Origin: Bradyrhizobium sp. ARR65 | Lineage (GTDB): Bacteria; Pseudomonadota; Alphaproteobacteria; Rhizobiales; Xanthobacteraceae | Assembly: GCF_000472385.1 (NCBI RefSeq) | Contig: NZ_AWZU01000025.1 | Location: 54,572 to 118,571 of the forward strand | DNA length: 64,000 nucleotides | Direction: 5' to 3' | The notes under the pieces: generated by a model | Database searches by the model: none | What the model was told of the DNA's origin: nothing | The model's input: only the letters and a program-made list of their open reading frames with translations | In this document: positions 41,245-50,202 of the stretch, piece after piece | How positions within the stretch are numbered: the stretch's first letter is position 1 | How the letters are laid out: each line of letters begins with the position of its first letter | Position numbers and translations under genes: made by a program

Positions 41245-41400
41245 CGAGCCGTCATCCTGAGGTGCTCGCCACCGGGTCCGCGCGAAGCGCGGCCCGATGA
41301 CAGACTCCGCGAGCCTCGAAGGATGAACGGCCCCGCAGCGAGCGGCCGGGCCCTCGCCCTTCGAGACGGCGCTACGCGCTTCCTCAGGGTGACGGTGATA
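41245..41400. repeat. Interspersed palindromic repeat (CATCCTGAGG / CCTCAGGGTGA type)
   Basis: The sequence opens with GTCATCCTGAGGTGCTCGCC and closes with CTTCCTCAGGGTGACGGTGA, with CTCGAAGGATGA and CCCTTCGAGACGG inside. The arms can pair into a long imperfect hairpin. It is a longer member of the same type as 287-425 and 43015-43110. It fills most of the gap between two converging genes and could help termination. Confidence 0.6.
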
Positions 41401-41439
41401 CTTGGGAGCTCATTTCAACGGACTTGCGTCTGCTTGATC

Positions 41440-42372
41440 TCACCCCTCGCTTGCGGGCTTCTTTGGCGGGCGCGGCGGGCCCTCGACCGGCGGCAACGAT
41501 TTCACATATTCCGCGATCGCCGCTCGATCATCCGCCGGTAACTGCGCGATGTTCTTGATCACGCGTGCCATCGAACCGCCGGCGCTGTCGCCATCGGGCG
41601 TTTCGCCCGTTTCCAGAAAATAGGCGATGTCTTTTTCGCTCCAGTCGGAAAGACCCTTCTGCGTGATGTTCGGCACCCAGCCCTCGCCTTCCGGATTGGG
41701 GCCGCCGGCGAAACGCTGTGCGCCGATGATGCCGCCCAGAAAATTGCGCGGGCTGTGACACTCTGCGCAATGCCCGAAACTGTTGACGAGATAGGCGCCG
41801 CGATTCCAGCGCGCCGAGCGCGACGGGTCGTGCGCAAACGGCTTGCCATCCATGAACAGCAATTTCCAGATGCCGATATTGCGACGGATGTCGAACGGAA
41901 ACGGCACGTCGTGACCGCGCACGCGGCCCGGCACGGGCGCAAGCGTTTTCAGATAGGCAAAGAGATCGCGAACGTCCTCCACCTTGGCATGCGCGTAGGA
42001 CGTGTAGGGAAAGGCCGGAAAGTAGTGCGTACCCTCAGGCGAAAGGCCCTTCATCACCGCGGTCACGAAATCACCCTCGCTCCATCGCCCGATGCCATCG
42101 GCCGGATCGGGTGAGATGTTCGGCGCATAGAAGGTGCCGAAGGGCGACGGGATCGCAAGTCCCCCGCCGAGCTTGAGCCGATCGGGCTGGTTCGGCACTG
42201 CGTGGCAGGAGGAGCATCCTCCGGCATTGAAGATGATTTCGCCATTGGCGGCGTTCGGCGTATAGGCAGGCGCCGTGACCGCGAGCTGCAGCGGCGCCGC
42301 CGTCAACCAGCCGTAAAATCCGAACGCCACGACCGCCAGCAGCAGCGTAGCCAGGAACATTCGTCGCAGCAT
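41440..42372 (-). CDS. Membrane-anchored diheme cytochrome c
   Basis: The 310-residue protein has an N-terminal anchor helix (about 5-26) and two c-haem sites, C53-x2-C56-H57 and C202-x2-C205-H206. Spacing and the GLSPEGTHYFPAFPYTSYA and LVNSFGHCAECHSPRN blocks match the cytochrome subunits of membrane sugar/alcohol dehydrogenases, which pass electrons to quinone or oxidase. No dehydrogenase gene is adjacent. The ATG at 42372 is chosen over TTG/GTG codons directly before it. The upstream region shared with the CHRD gene holds two inverted repeats. Confidence 0.87.
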   Translation of the reverse strand: MLRRMFLATLLLAVVAFGFYGWLTAAPLQLAVTAPAYTPNAANGEIIFNAGGCSSCHAVPNQPDRLKLGGGLAIPSPFGTFYAPNISPDPADGIGRWSEGDFVTAVMKGLSPEGTHYFPAFPYTSYAHAKVEDVRDLFAYLKTLAPVPGRVRGHDVPFPFDIRRNIGIWKLLFMDGKPFAHDPSRSARWNRGAYLVNSFGHCAECHSPRNFLGGIIGAQRFAGGPNPEGEGWVPNITQKGLSDWSEKDIAYFLETGETPDGDSAGGSMARVIKNIAQLPADDRAAIAEYVKSLPPVEGPPRPPKKPASEG

Positions 42373-42399
42373 CACCAACTCGTCATATTGAACCGAGTT

Positions 42400-42452
42400 T
42401 ATGGCTGGTAAGTGCTACACTCCAGCCATAGATTGTTTGAAAAATTTTCAAA
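42400..42452. promoter_or_regulatory. Two inverted repeats in a divergent promoter region
   Basis: The arms TATGGCTGG (42400-42408) and CCAGCCATA (42422-42430) form a 9-bp inverted repeat with a 13-base spacer. Next to it TTTGAAAAATTTTCAAA (42436-42452) is a perfect palindrome around one central base. They sit between the diheme cytochrome and CHRD genes in an AT-rich patch. The second has the size and shape of a Fur/Irr-family operator, but I cannot assign a regulator. Confidence 0.4.
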
Positions 42453-42530
42453 TGTTGCGGCGGGTTGCGGGAATAACGCGTAAGCATCATTGTTGTGAAA
42501 GCGGCACGACGTCGAAAATGGGAGAGAGCC

Positions 42531-42950
42531 ATGACCAAAATCATGTTTGCTGCACTTGCATTCGGAGCGGTGATCGTCCTTGCCGGACCGGCCAGCGCGG
42601 AGAAATTCAAGGCGACGCTGGACGGAAAGTCGGAAGTGCCGCCCACGACCAGCACCGGGACGGGCACCGCCGATATCGACTATGATCCCGCCAGCAAGAA
42701 GCTGAGCTGGACCGTCACCTATTCGGGCTTGACCGGCCCGGCCACGGCCGCGCATTTCCATGGCCCCGCCGAGGCCGGCAAGAATGCCGGCGTCGCGGTG
42801 GCGATCCCCAATGCGACGTCAAGCCCGGTCAAGGGCAGCGCCACGCTGACCGATGCGCAGGCCGCCGATCTCGAGGCGGGCAAGTACTATGTCAACATCC
42901 ACACCTCGGCCAATCCAGCCGGCGAAATCCGCGGTCAGGTGACGAAGTAA
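42531..42950 (+). CDS. CHRD-domain exported protein
   Basis: The 139-residue protein has a signal peptide (cleavage near GPASAEK) and a single CHRD domain: FKATLDGKSEVPPTTSTGTG, SWTVTYSGLTGPATAAHFHG, and GKYYVNIHTSANPAGEIRGQ. CHRD domains occur in chordin and in many secreted bacterial proteins, usually of unknown function; the conserved HFHG and NIHT histidines could bind metal. GGGAGAGAGCC before the ATG supports the start. It is divergent from the diheme cytochrome gene across a region with two palindromes. Confidence 0.9.
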   Translation: MTKIMFAALAFGAVIVLAGPASAEKFKATLDGKSEVPPTTSTGTGTADIDYDPASKKLSWTVTYSGLTGPATAAHFHGPAEAGKNAGVAVAIPNATSSPVKGSATLTDAQAADLEAGKYYVNIHTSANPAGEIRGQVTK

Positions 42951-43014
42951 ATGTGACGGTGCAGTTTCGATCGCGCATTGTTCATGCAAGTCGAAGCAGG
43001 CGTCCAACTGTCCC

Positions 43015-43110
43015 CGTCTCCCTGAGGAGGCCGCGACCCGCGGCCGTCTCGAAGGGCGACGACCCCGGTCCTGCAGCGGGTAGCCGCTCATCCAGGATGA
43101 CGGTTTTGAG
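43015..43110. repeat. Interspersed palindromic repeat, short copy
   Basis: CTCCCTGAGGAGGCCGCGAC near 43018 and TCATCCAGGATGACGG near 43089 flank CGGCCGTCTCGAAGGGCGAC. The make-up matches the repeat type at 41245-41400 and 287-425, in a decayed or partial copy. It lies between the CHRD gene and the terminator of the cytochrome c' gene. Confidence 0.45.
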
Positions 43111-43154
43111 ATGGTGCGTGCGTTGGTCCAGTCCCGGCGAACATCTCTTAGCTG

Positions 43155-43197
43155 AACAAACAAAAAGGAGGCGGATGCATCGTGCGTTCGCCTCCTT
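43155..43197 (-). terminator. Rho-independent terminator of the cytochrome c' gene
   Basis: Arms AAGGAGGCG (43165-43173) and CGCCTCCTT (43189-43197) pair perfectly over nine bases around a 15-base loop. On the minus strand the stem is followed by TTTTTGTTTG. It lies about 40 bp beyond the stop codon of the cytochrome gene. Confidence 0.75.
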
Positions 43198-43235
43198 CAT
43201 TTCTGTGTTCGGTATCAACCCGTCCGCACCCTTCG

Positions 43236-43685
43236 CTACTTCAGCTTGACGCGATAGGTCTCATGGCAATCGGTGCAGCGGTCGTTGATTGACTTGAACG
43301 CCACTTTCAGATCGTCAAGAGAGTTGACCTTGCCCTTGACATCGGCGATCGCCTTCTGCACCGGCGGGATCTTGGAATCGAAATCGGTCTTGTTCTGCCA
43401 GATCTTCTGCGAAGATCCGAACTTCGCGTCGACCACGTCTTCCTTGGGGTTGTTCGCAAAGGTGGTCGCGATCTTCTTGACGTCGCTTTCGAGCTGGGTG
43501 AGCGCGTCATCGACCGCCTTCTGGTCATACGGCGTCTCGCCTTTGACCATCTTGCCCATGATCACATACATGCTCTTGCCCTGGGAGCGCATCAGATTGT
43601 CCTGCTCGACGGCGAGCTTCTGATCCGCCATCACCGCGCTGATGCCCAAGAGCAAGGCCCCCGCCACCACGACTGTCCGTTTCAT
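43236..43685 (-). CDS. Class II cytochrome c (cytochrome c' type)
   Basis: This 149-residue periplasmic protein has a signal peptide, a helical bundle and a single haem site at the extreme C-terminus, C137-x2-C140-H141, which is the hallmark of cytochrome c' and c556. It would carry electrons or bind NO/CO in the periplasm. GAAGGAG before the ATG at 43685 sets the start. A perfect terminator follows. It is not closely linked to the CoxL-like gene upstream, which ends 122 bp before this start and could read through. Confidence 0.9.
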   Translation of the reverse strand: MKRTVVVAGALLLGISAVMADQKLAVEQDNLMRSQGKSMYVIMGKMVKGETPYDQKAVDDALTQLESDVKKIATTFANNPKEDVVDAKFGSSQKIWQNKTDFDSKIPPVQKAIADVKGKVNSLDDLKVAFKSINDRCTDCHETYRVKLK

Positions 43686-43807
43686 CGACGACTTCTCCTT
43701 CGCGCAAAAGCTGACTGCAAACGACACCGCGATCCTGCTCTCGCAGAATCGCGGCTTATTGAAGAACCCCCGCCGCGGCGTTTTATTCCGCCACGGACGC
43801 GCGAATA

Positions 43808-46117
43808 TTACAGGCTATGCTGGCGCTGATGCTCGCGGATCGCGATCCAGACCCGCTCCGGCGTTGCCGGCATGTCGATGTGCTCGATCTTATATTCGCG
43901 CCACAACCCATCGATAATGGCATTGACCACTGCGGGACAGGAGCCGATCGCCCCCGCCTCGCCCGCGCCTTTCACGCCCATCGGATTGGTCTTGCAGGGA
44001 ATGTTGTGGGTCTCGAAATGGATCGACGGACCATCGGCGGCGCGCGGCAGCGCATAGTCCATATAGGTGCCGGTCATGAGCTGGCCGTCGCTCGGGCTGT
44101 AGAGCACCTGCTCCATCAGCGCCTGCCCGATCCCCTGCACCACGCCGCCATGCACCTGCCCCTCGAGCAGCAGCGGATTGAGCGTCACGCCGAAATCGTC
44201 GACGATCACGTAGTTGACGATCCTGATGATGCCGGTTGCGGGATCGATCTCGACCTCTGCGATGTGGGTCCCGTTGGGATAGGTGCCCTCGGCGCTGGAG
44301 AAGGTCGCGCTGCCGGTCAGCTTCTTCGGGTCGGCGCCCGGACGCTTGGCGAGATCGGCGAAGCCGATCGAGCGGTCGGTGCCGGCCACCCGCACCACGC
44401 CGCCTGCGATCTCGAGATCGCCCACGCCGGTTTCCAGCGCTTCGGTCGCGAGCTCCTTCAGCTTCTTGCCGAGCTCGCGCGTGGCGCGATCGACGCTGAC
44501 GCCCCCGGAGGGGATGGAGGAGGAGCCGCCGGTGCCGAGCCCAGTGGCGATTTCATCCGTGTCGCCCTGGTGGATGTGGATGCGCTCCGGCGGCAGGCCG
44601 AACTGGTCGGCGACGATCTGGGCGTAGGCGGTCTGGTGCCCCTGCCCGCTCGACTGGGTGCCGATCAGGATGGTGACGTCGCCGTTCGGATCGAGCCGCA
44701 CATTGGCGGTTTCTTCGCCCATGGTGCCGCAGATTTCGACATAGCTCGACATGCCGATGCCACGTACCAGACCCGCTTTCCTGGCGGCCTTGGCGCGCTT
44801 GGGAAAGTCCTTCCAATCGGCGGCTTCCATCGCACGTTTCATATGCGCGGCGAAGTCGCCCGAATCGTAGACCTTGCCGGTTGCGGTCTTGTAGGGGAGC
44901 TGGCGCGGCTGGATGAAGTTCTTCTTGCGGATCGCATCCGGCGTCATGCCGAGCTTGCGCGCGGCGGCGTCCACCAGCCGTTCGATCACGTAAGCGGCCT
45001 CGGGCCGGCCTGCGCCGCGATAGGCGTCGACTGGCACCGAATGGGTGAAAACGGTGCGTACGCGGCAGTGGAAGGTCTGGATGTCGTAAAGGCCCGGCAG
45101 CATGCCGGCCCCGCCATGCGGAATATAGGGCCCGAAGGTCGACAGATACGCGCCCATGTCGCTGACCAGGTCGACATCCATGGCAAGGAATTTGCCGTCC
45201 TCGGCGAGCGCCATGCGCGCCGTGGTGATGTTGTCGCGCCCCTGCGCGTCCCCGATGAAATGTTCGGAGCGATCGGCCGCCCAGCGCACCGGCTTTTTCA
45301 GCCGACGTGCCGCGACCGCCAGCAGCGCATATTCGCGGTAAGGAAACAGTTTCGTGCCGAAGCCGCCGCCGACGTCCGGGCAGATCACCCGCATCTTCTC
45401 GACGGGAATATTGAGGACGTTCTGGCAGAGAATGTCGCGCAGCCGATGGCTGCCCTGGCTGCCGACCGTGAGCGTCAAATGGTCTCGCTTGGCATCGTAT
45501 TCGCAGACCGCCGCGCGAGTCTCCATGAAGCTTGCGACGACGCGCGGATTGACGATGGAAATCTCGGCGATCGCGTGCGCCTTCGCGAAGGCCTCGTCGG
45601 TCGCCTTCTTGTCGCCGATCGGCACGTCGTAGAGGATGTTACCGGGATGGCTGGGCCAGACCTGCGGCGCGTCCGGCTTCAGCGCGTTGATCGAGCCGGT
45701 GACCGAAGGCAGCGGTGTCCAATTGACCTCGATGGCCTCAATGGCGTCGCGCGCATGATCGATGGTGTCGGCGACCACGAAGGCAACGGCATCGCCGACA
45801 TGGCGCACCTCGCCGCTCGCGAGAATCGGATAGGGCGGACCAGTGAAGGGGTCGACCTCGAAATTGAACAGGCACGGCAGACCGCCGAGATCCTTGACAT
45901 CCTCCGCGGTGAGGATCAAGGCGACGCCCGGCAAGGCCTGCGCGCGGGCAACATCAATGGTGTATGTGGCATGCGCATGCGGCGAACGCAAAACCAGCGC
46001 ATGCAGCGCAGCCTGCGGCGCGGTGTCGTCGGTGTAGCGGCCCTTGCCGCGGATCAACGCGTCATCTTCCTTGCGCAGCACGCTTTGGCCAACGCCGAAT
46101 TTGATGGGAGCAGCCAT
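43808..46117 (-). CDS. Molybdenum hydroxylase large subunit, form-II CoxL-like
   Basis: The 769-residue protein is the molybdopterin-binding subunit of the xanthine oxidase/CO dehydrogenase family. The active-site loop reads AYRGAGRPEAAY near residue 360, which is the form-II signature; form-I CO dehydrogenases have AYRCSFR. GTQSSGQGHQTAYAQ and the catalytic glutamate region GVKGAGEAGAIG are present. The substrate is probably an aldehyde or N-heterocycle rather than CO. The medium (FAD) and small (2Fe-2S) subunit genes that normally accompany it are absent here on both sides. Confidence 0.9.
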   Translation of the reverse strand: MAAPIKFGVGQSVLRKEDDALIRGKGRYTDDTAPQAALHALVLRSPHAHATYTIDVARAQALPGVALILTAEDVKDLGGLPCLFNFEVDPFTGPPYPILASGEVRHVGDAVAFVVADTIDHARDAIEAIEVNWTPLPSVTGSINALKPDAPQVWPSHPGNILYDVPIGDKKATDEAFAKAHAIAEISIVNPRVVASFMETRAAVCEYDAKRDHLTLTVGSQGSHRLRDILCQNVLNIPVEKMRVICPDVGGGFGTKLFPYREYALLAVAARRLKKPVRWAADRSEHFIGDAQGRDNITTARMALAEDGKFLAMDVDLVSDMGAYLSTFGPYIPHGGAGMLPGLYDIQTFHCRVRTVFTHSVPVDAYRGAGRPEAAYVIERLVDAAARKLGMTPDAIRKKNFIQPRQLPYKTATGKVYDSGDFAAHMKRAMEAADWKDFPKRAKAARKAGLVRGIGMSSYVEICGTMGEETANVRLDPNGDVTILIGTQSSGQGHQTAYAQIVADQFGLPPERIHIHQGDTDEIATGLGTGGSSSIPSGGVSVDRATRELGKKLKELATEALETGVGDLEIAGGVVRVAGTDRSIGFADLAKRPGADPKKLTGSATFSSAEGTYPNGTHIAEVEIDPATGIIRIVNYVIVDDFGVTLNPLLLEGQVHGGVVQGIGQALMEQVLYSPSDGQLMTGTYMDYALPRAADGPSIHFETHNIPCKTNPMGVKGAGEAGAIGSCPAVVNAIIDGLWREYKIEHIDMPATPERVWIAIREHQRQHSL

Positions 46118-46194
46118 TCTAACTCCAGTTTTTTATCTCTAAGGTTGCGCCATATTGCAGCGGATCGCGGGGCAGCGCAAACCCCCTTTAGTGG

Positions 46195-47721
46195 TCAGCC
46201 GCGCACCAATGAGCGCAGCCATTTGAGGCCAAATAGCAGCAGAATGGATCCGACATAAACCACTGACCCGACGGCGATCAGCAGCAGAAGCACGATTTCG
46301 TCGCGGAAGCTGTGCAGCGCAAGATGCGCTGCAGCAAACTTCGCCGTGGGCCAGAGCGCGGCGGCGAGCACGATGCCAGACAACGCGAACTTCAGTATTG
46401 ACCGCAGCAGTGCGCGGTCCGGCTCGAGATGGCCCGCCCGCACGGCGAAACCGAGGACCAGCAGAAGATTGGTCCAGGCACCGACGGCCGTTGCGAGCGC
46501 AAGACCGATTTGCGCGAGCGCGCCAACCAGCGCGATCTTCAGGGCGACGTTGATGCCGACCCCGATCAGCGCTGCCTTGACCGGGGTCGCGGTGTCCTTG
46601 CGGGCGTAGAAGGTCGCAACCGCGCTGCGGATCAGCACGAAGGGAATGAGGCCGATCGCGTAGGCCGCCAGTGTCGCGCCAGCCGCGGCGGCATCGGCCC
46701 TTGAAAAGGCGCCGCGCGCGAACATCGCGCGCATGATCACGTCGGGCACGGTCAGGAAAGCCGCGACGAACGGCACCGAGAACAGGAGCGTGAAATCGAA
46801 GGCGCGACGCTGCGAGCGCATGGCGCCCTCATCGTCGCGCGCGGTGATCTGCCGCGACATTTCCGGCAGCAGCACCGTGCCGATGGCAATGCCGATCACC
46901 CCGATCGGCAACTGGTTGAGACGGTCGGCGTAATACAGCGCCGACAAGGCGCCTGCGGGCAGAAAGGTTGCGATGATGGTGTCGGCGAACAGCGCGACCT
47001 GCGTGCCCATCGAGCCGAGCGTCGCCGGGCCGAGGGCTGAAAAAAAGGCGCGCACGTCTTCATCGAGGCTGACGCGCGCAAACCGCGGCAACCCGCCGTG
47101 CTTGGCGAGATCGCCGGCCAGCAAGAAATATTGCAGGAAGCCGGAGATCAGGACACCCCAGGCAGCGGCGTGGCCGGCGCCCGGAAAGAACGCGGCCAGC
47201 GCCAAGGTCGCCATCATCGAGACGTTGAGAAAGATCGGTGCGGCCGCCGCGCTGGCAAAGCGATGCATCACATTGAGCATGCCGCCATAGAGCGTCACCA
47301 GGGTGATCAGCAACAGATACGGAAAGGTGATCCGCGTCAGCTCGATCGCGAGGCTCCGCTGTGCGACATCCTCGGTGAAGCCGGGCGCCAAGATGCTCAT
47401 GGCCTGCGGCATGAACAGCATGGCGACTGCGAGCAGCACGATTTGGGAAACGAACAGCAGCGTGAAGATGCGGTCGGCAAACAATTGGGCCGAGGCCTGT
47501 CCGTGCTCACCCTGCACATGCGCGTAAGCCGGTACGAACGCCGCGTTGAACGCGCCTTCGGCAAAGATGGCACGGAAATGGTTGGGCAGCCGCAGCGCCA
47601 CGAAGAACGCGTCCGCCACCGGGCCGGCGCCAAGGATCGCCGCCAGCATGATGTCGCGCGCGAACCCCGTCAGCCGCGAAAGCAGGGTATAGCCGCCGAC
47701 CGTGAAAATGCGCCCAAGCAT
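46195..47721 (-). CDS. murJ: Lipid II flippase MurJ
   Basis: The 508-residue protein is the polytopic inner-membrane flippase that exports the peptidoglycan precursor lipid II. It opens FTVGGYTLLSRLTGFARDIM and contains LPNHFRAIFAEGAFNAAFVP, the highly conserved MurJ N-terminal blocks, followed by about fourteen membrane helices. The charged ADRLNQLPIGVIGIAIGTV segment near 265 is also typical. Length is normal. It follows the aminotransferase gene on the same strand across a repeat-filled gap and is probably transcribed separately. Confidence 0.95.
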   Translation of the reverse strand: MLGRIFTVGGYTLLSRLTGFARDIMLAAILGAGPVADAFFVALRLPNHFRAIFAEGAFNAAFVPAYAHVQGEHGQASAQLFADRIFTLLFVSQIVLLAVAMLFMPQAMSILAPGFTEDVAQRSLAIELTRITFPYLLLITLVTLYGGMLNVMHRFASAAAAPIFLNVSMMATLALAAFFPGAGHAAAWGVLISGFLQYFLLAGDLAKHGGLPRFARVSLDEDVRAFFSALGPATLGSMGTQVALFADTIIATFLPAGALSALYYADRLNQLPIGVIGIAIGTVLLPEMSRQITARDDEGAMRSQRRAFDFTLLFSVPFVAAFLTVPDVIMRAMFARGAFSRADAAAAGATLAAYAIGLIPFVLIRSAVATFYARKDTATPVKAALIGVGINVALKIALVGALAQIGLALATAVGAWTNLLLVLGFAVRAGHLEPDRALLRSILKFALSGIVLAAALWPTAKFAAAHLALHSFRDEIVLLLLIAVGSVVYVGSILLLFGLKWLRSLVRG

Positions 47722-47769
47722 GCGCCGCTTCTAAAGCATGAGGGGAGGACTTTGAAGCGAAGAACGTGG

Positions 47770-47897
47770 TTCACCTCTCCCATCGGGAGAGGTCGGCGCG
47801 GAGCGCCGGGTGAGGGTTACGGTCCTTCGATAGTGCGGCGCCCCTCACCCGATTTGCTACGCAAAAAATCGACCTCTCCCGGCTGGGGAGAGGTAAA
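47770..47897. repeat. Interspersed palindromic repeat (CCTCTCCC / GGGAGAGG type)
   Basis: The unit starts CACCTCTCCCATCGGGAGAG and ends CCTCTCCCGGCTGGGGAGAG. CCGGGTGAGG and CCCTCACCCG face each other inside. The arms allow nested hairpins. This is a widespread repeat in Rhizobiales intergenic DNA by my recognition. It fills the murJ-aminotransferase gap. Confidence 0.65.
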
Positions 47898-47911
47898 CCG
47901 CGCTCGTGGAC

Positions 47912-49093
47912 TCAGCCCGAAATCGCTCCGCGCACCGCGGCGATGATGCGGTCTTGGGTCGGTTCGTCCAGATAAGCGTGCATCGGCAGACTGATGACGT
48001 CGGCTGAAAGGGCCTCGCTGACCAGCAGGCCGCCCTCGGCGACCGGGTAGTGCCGGTAGGCGGTCTGCTGATGGATCGACTTCGGATAATAGATCGCGGT
48101 CGGAATGCCCTGCGCCTTCAGCGCCGCGGCGAAGGCATCGCGATCATGCCCCTTCGGCAGCCTGATCGTATATTGCGCCCAGACCGACGTGCACTCTTGC
48201 GCGAGTCGCGGAACCTTCACGACGTTGCCGAGCCCGCGCGCGTAGCGCTCCGCGACCTTGTTGCGGGCTGCAATCTCGTCATCGAAGATCTTCAGCTTCT
48301 CGATCAGGATCGCCGCCTGCATGGTGTCGAGCCGACCGGTCAGACCAAGCCGCACGTTGTCGTATTTGTCCGTGCCCTGGCCGTGCACGCGGACGCTGCG
48401 CAGCGTCGCGGCGAGATCGGCATCATCGGTGAAGATGGCGCCGCCATCGCCGAAGCAGCCGAGCGGCTTTGCCGGAAAGAAGCTCGTTGCCGTCGCAAGC
48501 CCGAACGTGCCGAGGCGACGGCCCTTGTAGCTGGCACCAAAACCCTGCGCGGCGTCGTCGAGCACGAACAATCCCGCGTCATTGGCGATCGCCTCGATCG
48601 CATCGTGATCGGCGCTCTGTCCGAAGAGATCGACGGGAATCACCGCCTTCGGCTTGAGGCCATTCTTCCTGGCTGTGGCGATGCCGCGCTTGAGCGAGGC
48701 CGCGTCCATGTTGAAGGTCTCTTCGTCGACATCGACGAACACCGGCGTCGCCCCGGTGAGCGCGACCGTCTCCCCCGTCGCGCAGAAGGTGAAGGATGGG
48801 CAGATCACAGCATCGCCCGGACCGATGCCCTTGGCCATCAGCACCATCAAAAGTGCATCGGTGCCGCTGGAGCAGGTCACCACATGCTTGGCGCCAGAGA
48901 AGGCGGCAAGGTCGGCCTCGAGCTGCGTCACTTCCGGACCGCCCAGGAACTGGCAATGCGTGAGCACGCGCGATACCGCCTCGTCGATGGCCTTGCCGAG
49001 CCGCTGGCGCTGGGCGGCGACATCGATGAAGGGGATGGGTGAGGGGCGCAGATGCTGGTTCATGGACTCTTGCACGGGCTGAGAAAGGGACAT
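47912..49093 (-). CDS. DegT/DnrJ/EryC1/StrS sugar aminotransferase, WbpE-like
   Basis: The 393-residue PLP enzyme would transfer an amino group to a UDP-keto-sugar. The cofactor lysine is K209 in FFPAKPLGCFGDGGAI, and VLDDAAQGFGASYKGR precedes it. The neighbouring Gfo/Idh/MocA-type dehydrogenase suggests a WbpB/WbpE pair making UDP-3-amino-GlcNAc uronic acid or a similar 3-amino sugar for surface polysaccharide. That pathway is inference from the pairing. The start at 49093 is used; an ATG at 49063 is also possible. Confidence 0.87.
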   Translation of the reverse strand: MSLSQPVQESMNQHLRPSPIPFIDVAAQRQRLGKAIDEAVSRVLTHCQFLGGPEVTQLEADLAAFSGAKHVVTCSSGTDALLMVLMAKGIGPGDAVICPSFTFCATGETVALTGATPVFVDVDEETFNMDAASLKRGIATARKNGLKPKAVIPVDLFGQSADHDAIEAIANDAGLFVLDDAAQGFGASYKGRRLGTFGLATATSFFPAKPLGCFGDGGAIFTDDADLAATLRSVRVHGQGTDKYDNVRLGLTGRLDTMQAAILIEKLKIFDDEIAARNKVAERYARGLGNVVKVPRLAQECTSVWAQYTIRLPKGHDRDAFAAALKAQGIPTAIYYPKSIHQQTAYRHYPVAEGGLLVSEALSADVISLPMHAYLDEPTQDRIIAAVRGAISG

Positions 49094-49094
49094 C

Positions 49095-49170
49095 GTTTAG
49101 CTTTGCAGCGTAGTCTTTTCGCAAAAACCGCTACCCGCTTTGCGCTGGCGCGACCCGCCGGGTCCGGACC
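49095..49170. repeat. Possible decayed copy of the 19508-type repeat
   Basis: TCTTTTCGCAAAAACCGCTACCCGCTTTGCG resembles the second hairpin of the repeat at 19508-19607, with CGACCCGCCGGGTCCG behind it. The match is partial and by eye. It occupies the 86-bp gap between the two sugar-modification genes. Confidence 0.3.
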
Positions 49171-49179
49171 ATGCTCGGA

Positions 49180-50202
49180 TCAACCGACAACGACGCGGCG
49201 CGGCGCCTTGCGGGCCGGTGGCACAGCGACGGTCTTGGCCGAGGTTTCCAGGCAGCGGGTGGCGATTTCAAGGCTGGCCACGCCCTCGTCGCCGGTGACC
49301 GCCGGCGCGGCACCTGCGCGCACCGCGTGCAGAAAGGCGATCAATTCGGCCCGCAGCGGCTCATCGTGCCCGACCGGCAGATGGCGCATGGAATAGCTGC
49401 CGTCCGGCTTGAAGCCGAAACATTCGGTGACCTGGCGCGTCAAGAGATCGCCCATGATATATTTGCCGCGGGTCGCGACGGTCACGCTGCGCGCCTTGAA
49501 CGGCGTCAGCCAGTTGGTGTTGATATGCGCGAGCACACCGGAGGCGGTGCGGAATTGCAGCAGCGCGATGTCCTCGCGCTCGGCGACCGCGCTGGAGAGC
49601 TGCGGCTGCACCTCGACGATATCCGACTCGGTGAACCAGCGGATCAGGTCGATGTCATGCACGGCAAGGTCGATGACCACGCCGACATTGGACATCCGCG
49701 GTGGAAACGGCCCGACGCGGGTGATGGCGATGGAGAGAATGTCCTCGCCCGAAATCGCCTGCTTGACCGCGGCGACCGCCGGATTGAATCGCTCGACATG
49801 TCCCACCATCAGCGTGACGCCTGCGGCCCGCGCCGCCGCCACGATTTCCCGGCCCTCTTCGACGGTCGAGGCAATCGGCTTTTCGACCAGCACGTCGATC
49901 TTGCGCGTGATGCAGGCGAGCGCGATCTCGTGATGCAGATGGGTTGGCGCCGCGATCGTAACGGCGTCGACCCCCTCAGCGATCAGATCGTCAAGATTTT
50001 CGAAGGTGCGGCAAGCGGTGAGATCGGTGGCGCGCGAGCGATGCGCCGGCAAGGGATCGACGACGCCGACGAGGCTGACATCCGGCAGGCCGGCCAGCAC
50101 GCGGGCATGATTGGTGCCCATCACGCCAGCGCCCACGACGCCGACACGAAGCACGCGCCTCGGCCCGGCCTTGATCTCCGATCCGGTCCCCCTGGAACTC
50201 AT
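49180..50202 (-). CDS. Gfo/Idh/MocA oxidoreductase, WbpB-like UDP-sugar dehydrogenase
   Basis: The 340-residue NAD(P)-dependent enzyme begins with a Rossmann fold, VGVVGAGVMGTNHARVLAG, and carries the family lysine in VLVEKPIAS near residue 105. The C-terminal domain has DLAVHDIDLIRW with the family His/Asp. Next to a DegT-type aminotransferase it resembles WbpB, which oxidises C3 of UDP-GlcNAc uronate. GGGGGT seven bases before the ATG at 50202 supports the start. The 286 bases upstream (50203-50488) hold nothing I recognise beyond an AT-rich promoter-like patch at 50280-50350. Confidence 0.87.
   Translation of the reverse strand: MSSRGTGSEIKAGPRRVLRVGVVGAGVMGTNHARVLAGLPDVSLVGVVDPLPAHRSRATDLTACRTFENLDDLIAEGVDAVTIAAPTHLHHEIALACITRKIDVLVEKPIASTVEEGREIVAAARAAGVTLMVGHVERFNPAVAAVKQAISGEDILSIAITRVGPFPPRMSNVGVVIDLAVHDIDLIRWFTESDIVEVQPQLSSAVAEREDIALLQFRTASGVLAHINTNWLTPFKARSVTVATRGKYIMGDLLTRQVTECFGFKPDGSYSMRHLPVGHDEPLRAELIAFLHAVRAGAAPAVTGDEGVASLEIATRCLETSAKTVAVPPARKAPRRVVVG

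Noticed and set aside
43817..46258. A plus-strand open frame of over 800 codons opposite the CoxL-like gene
   Set aside because: It is rich in His/Arg/Asp-type shadow composition, has no family motif and no ribosome site, and lies fully antisense to a gene with clear active-site motifs.
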